From: Prolixibacteraceae bacterium
GTDB lineage: Bacteria; Bacteroidota; Bacteroidia; Bacteroidales; Prolixibacteraceae
NCBI GenBank assembly: GCA_007116765.1
Contig: SKHV01000073.1
Span: 1-18,595, forward strand
DNA: 18,595 nt
Direction: 5' to 3'
Position numbers and translations under genes: made by a program. Within the stretch, counting starts at the first letter, position 1, and each line of letters opens with the position of its first letter. Shown here one piece after another: positions 1 to 6,104 of this stretch. The notes beneath the pieces are model-generated. The model was not told where the DNA came from. It saw nothing but the letters and a program-made list of their open reading frames with translations, and ran no database searches.

Positions 1-54
1 ACCTGAATTGCGCCACTGCCTTACCAACTCAAACATTTGTGCTTTTTTATCCAT
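1..54 (-). CDS. Partial IS66-type insertion sequence accessory protein (TnpA-like), N-terminus only
   Basis: Reading the minus strand from an ATG at 52-54 gives 18 codons, MDKKAQMFELVRQWRNSG, before the window edge. This resembles the start of the small helix-turn-helix accessory proteins (TnpA) of IS66-family elements, which usually open with a motif of the kind 'MF.LV.QW..SG'. The rest of the gene, and the TnpB and TnpC genes expected downstream, would lie left of base 1. A Bacteroidota-type -7 box stands just upstream. The family call rests on 18 residues. Another transposase-associated HTH protein is possible. Confidence 0.5.
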   Translation of the reverse strand, partial: MDKKAQMFELVRQWRNSG

Positions 55-67
55 GAAATTTTTGTGG

Positions 68-75
68 CAAAGTTA
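68..75 (-). promoter_or_regulatory. Putative -7 promoter box (TAnnTTTG) for the partial IS gene
   Basis: The minus strand reads TAACTTTG here, an exact match to the Bacteroidota -7 consensus TAnnTTTG. It ends 13 bases before the ATG of the partial IS66-like gene. A TTGC lies about 18 bases upstream as a weak -33 candidate. The leader would be very short. This is a motif match only. Confidence 0.35.
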
Positions 76-417
76 CCGAGCCTCAAGCAATCAGCAATGA
101 TGGGGTTCGTGGGGTGGATACTAGAAAACACACCTGCAAGTTTCTCATGCCAAATGCAGGATAAATTACCGTGATACTACTTTTTAATGATTGACCCAAC
201 TGTAGTAATTTATATTGTTCCTACCACAAATTGCAGTAGAAACTCCAGCGTTTTTTGAATATTTTCTATGGGTAAGTCGTTAAAAATGTAAGACAAATCA
301 CAGAACAACAAAGTGTTTCTTTTGACAATGAAGAATTTGCAAGAAATGATCAGTTAGCTGTTCGCTCATATTCTCCTCTAAGGAACTTTTTAAAACTTGC
401 ATATTGCCTAATTTCTT

Positions 418-669
418 TTATCTATAGCCGCTATTTTTTCCACCAGCCAATTTGCCAAGTTTGGATAATGAGTTAAGGATTGTTGGGCTATTTCTTGGGT
501 CATCACCATGAAAATATGAAAAATTGGGATAATCTGCATTAATTTGAATTTGCATATCCGTTAACTCTGCTGAGTCGTCTATAAAAATCCAATTGCAAGT
601 TGCAGATGATATGATTGTCCAAAAGAAACCGCAATATTCGGGATTTTTGTCTACCAGTAAAACAAACAT
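418..669 (-). CDS. Doubtful small hypothetical protein (83 aa)
   Basis: An 83-codon ORF runs from an ATG at 667-669 to a TAA at 418-420. The product has a hydrophobic N-terminal third, an acidic centre (IDDSAELTD) and a basic, glycine-rich tail ending GGKNSGYR. I recognise no family, signal peptide or catalytic motif. There is no Shine-Dalgarno sequence and no clear -7 box upstream. It could be a genuine small gene, a fragment of a larger decayed gene, or a chance ORF in AT-rich DNA. Its position beside an IS edge and another possible remnant favours decay. Confidence 0.25.
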   Translation of the reverse strand: MFVLLVDKNPEYCGFFWTIISSATCNWIFIDDSAELTDMQIQINADYPNFSYFHGDDPRNSPTILNSLSKLGKLAGGKNSGYR

Positions 670-717
670 TTGTCCAATTCACCTGGCGAAGGAAAAACTA
701 GCTCACTCTTCGATTAA

Positions 718-840
718 TTAAGATTAATTATATTCAAAAAGCGTTTGGTCTACAACATTGTTCCATTTATTATTGAAGAAGAATATAAGTTTATCTATCA
801 TAGGGAGCTCGTCGAATATCCTAAAGTGGAGGACTATTAA
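718..840 (+). pseudogene. Possible C-terminal remnant of a degraded gene
   Basis: A reading frame is open from the stop at 715-717 to a TAA at 838-840 and has no start codon. The 40 residues end YHRELVEYPKVEDY and have a protein-like composition, with charged and aromatic residues rather than an AT-driven K/N/I/F run. I cannot assign a family. It is offered only as a likely fossil of a gene truncated at its 5' end, and it may be chance. Confidence 0.2.
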
Positions 841-944
841 ATTGATACTTGCCTTTCAGCACTGGATAGCTATAAAAGAATAATGGAATACTTTTTCCCT
901 ACTTGCTAATTAGCAATAATGTGTTACTGATTCATAGATTTCAC

Positions 945-952
945 TATTTTTG
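945..952 (+). promoter_or_regulatory. Putative -7 promoter box for the HTCS gene
   Basis: TATTTTTG matches the Bacteroidota -7 consensus TAnnTTTG and lies 23 bases before the HTCS start codon. No good TTTG -33 element is visible at the usual distance. The same octamer precedes trpS, cvpA and tyrS in this window. Confidence 0.45.
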
Positions 953-975
953 CTTAAAGCTTTGAATGGTTTGCA

Positions 976-3900
976 ATGAGGTTTTTCCGTTTTTTTAATT
1001 CTACTTGGCTTTTTTTGGTGTTGATGGTGTTGCTATTGACCCCTGAGTTCACACGTGCCCTTACTTCGCAACTAAAGTTTATCCCCCTCGATACTGAATA
1101 CGAATTAAATTCGGTGCGCAGCATTCATAAAGACCAGCAAAACTACATGTGGTTTGGAAGCACCGAAGGTTTGGTTAAATACAACGGTGCTGATTATGTT
1201 ATTTACAAGCATGATACGCACGACTCAAGTAGCTTAAGCAACAACATTGTAAGTGCAATAAGCGAAGATGTATATGGAAATCTTTGGATTGGGACTTTCG
1301 ACGGTTTGAACTTGTATAAGCGGGGCACTGATGATTTTTCACGTATTGAACCGTTCAACAACTACTTTAAAAATCAACTGGGCGAGGATATTGTTTTCAT
1401 TAGCGATATGCTCATGTTCAACGATTCGATATTGTGTATCGGAACCTATGCCGGACTGGTGTTTTATAACGCGCTCAACGGCACTTTCGAGGTTTTCACC
1501 CACAATGAAACCGACCCGGCTTCCATCAGTTCAAACAGCATTACATCGCTGGCACTTGATAATAATAAAAACTTATGGATTGGAACCGAACACGGTTTGA
1601 ATAAATTTAAAGACCCGGATAAAGAATTTTTGAGTTTCTATAAAAACACCGGTAATTCGGGTTTAAGCAGTAACTCTATTTTCTCGCTATGTACCGATAA
1701 GTTCAATAATATATGGGCCGGCACAAAAGATGCAGGCTTGAATAAAATTTATGAAAAGGCCGGCAAATTCATTATAGAAAACAACAAAAATGAACCGGGT
1801 ATTTTCCCAATCTCAACAAAGCATATTTTAAGCCTGCATGCCGACAATGACGGGATACTTTGGGTTGGGACTGAAAATGGCGGATTGAACAGGCTGAATA
1901 TTTTGTCGGGCGACCTCGAAATTTACAAAACCATCAGGGGCAATAATTTCAGCATTGTAAGCAACTCAATCCGTTCGATATACAGCGACAGGCAAAACCG
2001 CTTATGGCTTGGCACTTTCGATAGGGGCATTTGTGTGATCGATGGCAACGTGAAACAAATTGAATCGTACACCGAAAATCCCTTCACAGCAGGTAGTATT
2101 TCTGATAAGCACATAAAAGGCTTTACTGAGGATAAAAACGGGAATATTTGGATTGCCAGTGATGGTGGCGGTATCAATATATTCAACACAACACAAAACC
2201 GGGTCACAAAACACATTCAAAACAGCAACGGGAACAAAGTGCTTACAAACAACAATGTTCAGTGCATTTTGTACGATTCAAACAACAACATCTGGGTGGG
2301 GACCTGGTCGGGAGGTATCGACAGGCTTTCGGCAAGCGGTAAACACATTAAAAACTATCGCCTCGAAAACGATAAAAGTCAGGTAAGGAACAATATTTTC
2401 ACCATTTACGAAGATAAAAACCAAGACATTTGGGCAGGTACTGCCGGGAGTGGGCTTTTCAGGCACAATAGCCATACCGATGAATTTGAACTTGTCCGGT
2501 GCCCCGGTGCAATCTCCGAAACTTCATACGTCACCTCTATTTTAAACGGTTCCGATGGCAAGCTATGGGTTGGCACACGCTACGGCCTGGCTCGTTTCGA
2601 TGCTAATGATTGCCTCAATTGCCAATGCGAACTTTATTTACCGGGCAATGACGAATCCGGGATAAGCAGCTACCTTATCAATGTAATATTTGAAGACAGT
2701 AAAAACAGGATTTGGATAGGAACGGAAGAAGGAGGATTGAACTTATACAATAAATCAAATAATTCATTTACCCAATTCCAAATGTCCGACGGGTTGATAA
2801 GCAATTCGATAAAAGGAATAGTGGAAGACATGCAGGGCTACCTGTGGATAACAAGCAACCGGGGTATTTCGAGGTTTCATTATGATTTTTCTTCCTTACG
2901 CAATTTCACAAAGGACGATGGCTTCAACTCAAACGACTTCAGCCTCAGGGCTGCCTTCAAAGCAAGCAATGGAAAGCTCTATTTTGGCACAAAAAACGGA
3001 TTCAACGCCTTACAGCCTTCTATAATTTCAATCAATCCATATCCCCCAAAAACTGTTTTTACCGAATTAAGGATTAACAATAAAATTGCAGCTATTGGGG
3101 GAACGGAATCCCCCTTGAAAAAGCACATCAGCGAATCAAAAGAAATAAGGCTCAACCACAAACAAACCTCGTTTTCAATTTCGTTTGCGGCATTGAACTA
3201 CACACAAGCAAGCCTGAATCAATACAAATATATGCTCGAAGGTTTTGATACCGGATGGATTGAGAACGGTAACAGGCGCATTGCAAGCTACACCAACATT
3301 GGCCCCGGCAAATACACCTTTAAGGTACTGGGCTCAAACAACGATGGTGTTTGGGGCGAAACTCCTGCTAAATTACAAATTACCATAGTTCCACCCTTCT
3401 GGAAAACATGGTGGGCTTACGCATTTTATACCATCATCATAATGCTTGGAACAACCCTGGCACTAAAGCTGTGGTTAGAAAAAATGAAAATCAGGCACAT
3501 GCTTAGACTGGAGCAACTGGCGCGCGAAAAAGAGCAAAAATTAAACGAGCGCAACGTACAGTTTTTCACCAACATATCGCACGAATTCCGCACACCGCTC
3601 AGCCTGATAATTGCCCCTGCCGAAAGCCTGATAAACAAAAGAGATACTGAAGGAACTGAGCAAGTACAAACCATTTATCGCAATGCGCTGAGGCTGCAAA
3701 ACCTTACCAATAAACTAATGGACATCCGCAAAATTGAAAGCGGTATGATGAAACTAAAGCTTGAACAAAACAATGTGCTTGATTTTGTGAAAACAGCCTC
3801 ATCGTTCTTCATCCCTGTCTCGGAACAGCAGCACATCAATTTTAAAATAGAATCGGAACACAAGGAAATAATGGCGCACTTCGATGCCGAAAAGCTCGAA

Positions 3901-5157
3901 ACCATCATTATCAACCTGCTGTCGAATGCCTTCAAATACACCCCTGCCAATGGCAGTGTCAAACTCCATATTGATGTACTTAAAAAAGCTCAGCTGGCGA
4001 AAACCCCCGCTCACAAACTGGACGGTCAAAGTTTTGTGAAAATTGAAGTGAGCGATAACGGCCCCGGAATTGAGGAACAGGATTTGCCTGCTATTTTCGA
4101 CAAGTTTTTCAGAGCCGACAATGCAGAAAGCCGGAAACATAACGGAACTGGGCTTGGCCTTGCACTTGTGAAAGCGTTGGCCGAAATACACCGCGGATAC
4201 ATATGGGCCGAAAGCAACCCGCACATTTCAACCCGGTTTACATACATTTTCCCAAAAAATAAAAACGAATATCCGGAGAGTATCGCTGACAATGAAACAT
4301 CATTAAGCGAAGCTTCGGCTACCAGCAAGCTTATGATCAAGGAAAGCGAACTGCAAACCAACAGCAAAACCGTAGACCGGGAATATAACCACCAAGCCGC
4401 CAAGCCGAATGAAAGAATCCTTCTTGTTGAAGATAATGCAGAATTGAGGGCATTTTTACTTGGTGAACTAAGTGATAACTACGAAGTACTTGAAGCCGAA
4501 AACGGACAAACAGGCATTGAAACAGCCACAGAACAAATACCCGACCTTATTATCAGCGACATACTCATGCCGCGGTGTTCGGGGATCGAACTTTGCAAAA
4601 CCCTAAAAACCGATAAGCGTACCTGCCACATCCCCATCATTTTATTAAGTGCCAAATCGTCGCTGAACGAACAAATTGAAGGTGTTGAAACAGGTGCAGA
4701 TGCCTACGTAACAAAACCTTTCAACTTAAGCTTGCTTACAGCTCAAATAAAACAACTCCTCAAATCGCGCAGAGAGTTATATGAAATATTCGGAACCGAT
4801 GAACGCATTGTTCCTTCCAAATTTGCAAAAAATAAAATCGACGAGGAACTGCTTCAAAAAGCCATTGACTATATCAACACCCACATTACCGATCCGGATC
4901 TGAATGTAGAAGAACTGGCAGCGCAGCTCAACCTTAGCCGCAGCAATTTATACCGGAAAATAAAAGCACTCACAGGAAAACCCATCGTCGATTTTATCCG
5001 TATTGTACGCTTAAAGCAAGCCATTAAGCTAATGAATGAAAACCAATACACCATTGCCGAAATTGCCTATCAAACGGGCTTTACTTCACCCTCATACTTC
5101 ACAAAAATATTCAAAGCGCACTACGGCAAAACCCCAAGCCAATTTTTGGAAGCTTGA
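976..5157 (+). CDS. Hybrid two-component system (HTCS) sensor kinase/response regulator/AraC regulator
   Basis: This 1393-residue one-piece regulator is of the kind Bacteroidota use to sense oligosaccharides in the periplasm and switch on polysaccharide-utilisation genes. In order it has: a signal peptide (about 1-28); 14 two-component-propeller blades ending in variants of LWIGT..GL, i.e. two seven-bladed propellers (to about 720); a Y_Y_Y domain (about 740-805); a membrane segment (about 808-833); a HisKA domain with H869 in NISHEFRTPL; and a HATPase domain with N984, the DNGPGI box from D1027 and the GTGLGLAL box from G1057. A receiver domain follows, with acidic E1152/D1153, phospho-acceptor D1195 and K1247, then a C-terminal AraC HTH (about 1296-1393). 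All key residues are present, so it should be functional. It faces the same way as the GH2 gene about 950 bases downstream, its probable target. The ligand cannot be read from sequence. Confidence 0.95.
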   Translation: MRFFRFFNSTWLFLVLMVLLLTPEFTRALTSQLKFIPLDTEYELNSVRSIHKDQQNYMWFGSTEGLVKYNGADYVIYKHDTHDSSSLSNNIVSAISEDVYGNLWIGTFDGLNLYKRGTDDFSRIEPFNNYFKNQLGEDIVFISDMLMFNDSILCIGTYAGLVFYNALNGTFEVFTHNETDPASISSNSITSLALDNNKNLWIGTEHGLNKFKDPDKEFLSFYKNTGNSGLSSNSIFSLCTDKFNNIWAGTKDAGLNKIYEKAGKFIIENNKNEPGIFPISTKHILSLHADNDGILWVGTENGGLNRLNILSGDLEIYKTIRGNNFSIVSNSIRSIYSDRQNRLWLGTFDRGICVIDGNVKQIESYTENPFTAGSISDKHIKGFTEDKNGNIWIASDGGGINIFNTTQNRVTKHIQNSNGNKVLTNNNVQCILYDSNNNIWVGTWSGGIDRLSASGKHIKNYRLENDKSQVRNNIFTIYEDKNQDIWAGTAGSGLFRHNSHTDEFELVRCPGAISETSYVTSILNGSDGKLWVGTRYGLARFDANDCLNCQCELYLPGNDESGISSYLINVIFEDSKNRIWIGTEEGGLNLYNKSNNSFTQFQMSDGLISNSIKGIVEDMQGYLWITSNRGISRFHYDFSSLRNFTKDDGFNSNDFSLRAAFKASNGKLYFGTKNGFNALQPSIISINPYPPKTVFTELRINNKIAAIGGTESPLKKHISESKEIRLNHKQTSFSISFAALNYTQASLNQYKYMLEGFDTGWIENGNRRIASYTNIGPGKYTFKVLGSNNDGVWGETPAKLQITIVPPFWKTWWAYAFYTIIIMLGTTLALKLWLEKMKIRHMLRLEQLAREKEQKLNERNVQFFTNISHEFRTPLSLIIAPAESLINKRDTEGTEQVQTIYRNALRLQNLTNKLMDIRKIESGMMKLKLEQNNVLDFVKTASSFFIPVSEQQHINFKIESEHKEIMAHFDAEKLETIIINLLSNAFKYTPANGSVKLHIDVLKKAQLAKTPAHKLDGQSFVKIEVSDNGPGIEEQDLPAIFDKFFRADNAESRKHNGTGLGLALVKALAEIHRGYIWAESNPHISTRFTYIFPKNKNEYPESIADNETSLSEASATSKLMIKESELQTNSKTVDREYNHQAAKPNERILLVEDNAELRAFLLGELSDNYEVLEAENGQTGIETATEQIPDLIISDILMPRCSGIELCKTLKTDKRTCHIPIILLSAKSSLNEQIEGVETGADAYVTKPFNLSLLTAQIKQLLKSRRELYEIFGTDERIVPSKFAKNKIDEELLQKAIDYINTHITDPDLNVEELAAQLNLSRSNLYRKIKALTGKPIVDFIRIVRLKQAIKLMNENQYTIAEIAYQTGFTSPSYFTKIFKAHYGKTPSQFLEA

Positions 5158-5187
5158 TTATGTTATAATGGTGCGTATTTCATTGTC

Positions 5188-5487
5188 TTACAAAAATGTA
5201 AGCCCAATTTTTTTATTCAATCCTTTTTCAAAAATCCTGATAAGAGTTGATAATTGAATATTTCCACGGGCATTCTCTATTCTCGAAATGTAGCTCTTCT
5301 GTGTTCCAGCTTTTTCCGCTAATTGTTCTTGTGTCATGTTAGATTCTTTTCTCGCCTCTTTAAGCATCTCGCTCACGATAAAAAGTGTTGCGCTTTCTTC
5401 ATAATCATTACGACTGTCTGTACCAATTTTGCCGTGTTCTCTTTCAATCAACTCGTCAAATGTTTTTATCCCTTTATAATCTTTCAT
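5188..5487 (-). CDS. higA: HigA-like XRE-family antitoxin
   Basis: This 99-residue protein has a central helix-turn-helix of the Cro/C1 (XRE) type. The segment MTQEQLAEKAG..KSYISRIE at residues 51-71 carries the usual recognition-helix pattern. It follows the toxin-like gene on the minus strand and overlaps its 3' end by 14 bases. This is the toxin-first order typical of HigBA modules, in which the antitoxin both neutralises the toxin and represses the operon. The reading frame is intact. Its end faces the HTCS gene convergently, 30 bases away. If the toxin is inactive, this may now be a solitary regulator. The family is secure and the antitoxin role is inferred from context. Confidence 0.85.
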   Translation of the reverse strand: MKDYKGIKTFDELIEREHGKIGTDSRNDYEESATLFIVSEMLKEARKESNMTQEQLAEKAGTQKSYISRIENARGNIQLSTLIRIFEKGLNKKIGLTFL

Positions 5488-5825
5488 GGCTTTTATTTTT
5501 ATTGTCGAAATACTCTTGTTTTAAACGCATTGCCTTTTCAATTTCTTTCTTTGGTGTTTTCTGAGTTTTTTTTTGAAATCCGTTAAACAAAACAACTAAT
5601 TGCCCTTTGTCAAAACAACAAAATATCCTGTAAATATTTGATTCATACTCAGCACACACCTCAAAAATTCCTTCATATCCGGTTATTGGGGCAAGGAATT
5701 TAACCGGCTCTATCCACCTGCTTTATCAGCTCCAGTGAATGTTTGATTTTCATTTTCACCTTATCTTGCAGAGGTGCGTAAAAATCAAGAAAATATTTAT
5801 CGTGAAAAATTATTTGTCTTGCCAT
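5474..5825 (-). pseudogene. higB: HigB/RelE-ParE-type toxin, frameshifted
   Basis: Two adjoining minus-strand frames together encode a full HigB-type (Gp49/RelE superfamily) toxin. Frame one starts at the ATG at 5823-5825 (MARQIIFHDKYFLDFY...) and hits a TAA at 5700-5702 after 41 codons, just past QVDR. The conserved remainder continues one base over, from CCG at 5705-5707: PVKFLAPITGYEGIFEV, then the family-typical YESNIYRIFCCFDKGQLVVL and NGFQKKTQKTPKKEI, ending at 5474. Relatives usually have a continuous 'VDR.P.KFL' stretch here, so one base is inserted or two are lost at about 5708. As written the toxin is broken. A sequencing error or a recoding site are alternatives. The 3' end overlaps higA by 14 bases. 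Confidence 0.8.
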
Positions 5826-5833
5826 TGCGCGAA

Positions 5834-5851
5834 GTTATCTCAAAAGATAAC
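5834..5851. promoter_or_regulatory. Inverted repeat upstream of higBA, candidate operator
   Basis: GTTATCT and AGATAAC form a perfect 7-bp inverted repeat around a 4-base spacer (CAAA). It ends 8 bases before the higB start codon. On the minus strand the right arm and spacer create TATCTTTTG, close to the -7 box TAnnTTTG. A short palindrome on the promoter of a toxin-antitoxin operon is the usual target of an XRE-type antitoxin such as the one encoded here. That it is the operator is inferred from position. Confidence 0.5.
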
Positions 5852-6104
5852 ACCAAGCAAGTTTTTAAATAGAAATATTTGTTGGTAACATGAAAACCCC
5901 TCTGGTAAGACAAAAGATTCTTACTGCAACATCTCTGGCAGCATTTGGCCATTTTGTTATATCGCTTCTCCAAATTACAGATTACATTTATAATCAGTTA
6001 TTTCAGTATTTGCCATAAGTGCATTTTTGATGCAGAAAGTTTATATTTATTGATTATGAAGTCAACTAACATTCAGAAAATATTGATAATAAACATTCAA
6101 AACT

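Larger units (their letters stand above)
1..121 (-). mobile_element. Probable right edge of an IS66-like insertion sequence
   Basis: The partial accessory gene, its promoter and about 65 bases of leader run up to position 121. There the minus strand begins GTATCCACCCCACGAACCCC. IS66-family ends start with GT, so 121 is a reasonable guess for the element boundary. The other end is outside the window, so neither the matching inverted repeat nor the 8-bp target duplication typical of the family can be seen. The boundary is inferred. Confidence 0.35.
122..975. other. Gene-poor region between the IS edge and the HTCS gene
   Basis: About 850 AT-rich bases hold no convincing complete gene. Two things stand out: an 83-codon minus-strand ORF at 418-669 and a start-less plus-strand reading frame at 718-840 that looks like a protein C-terminus. 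Bases 122-417 show no gene, RNA or strong repeat that I can recognise. Degraded coding sequence next to a mobile-element edge suggests a decaying region. Confidence 0.4.

Noticed and set aside
276..476. Start-less plus-strand frame (about 66 codons, ending LAYCLISFIYSRYFFHQPICQVW...)
   Set aside because: It has no start codon, overlaps the 83-codon minus ORF, and its composition is what AT-rich noise gives.
3799..4224. 141-codon minus-strand frame inside the HTCS kinase domain
   Set aside because: It lies wholly antisense to conserved HATPase motifs and has no promoter or recognisable domain.
5890..6018. 42-codon plus-strand ORF starting MKTPLVRQKILTATSLAA between higB and the GH2 gene
   Set aside because: No promoter box, no recognisable family and a short length in AT-rich DNA. 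It may be chance. It is recorded because it fills an otherwise empty gap.
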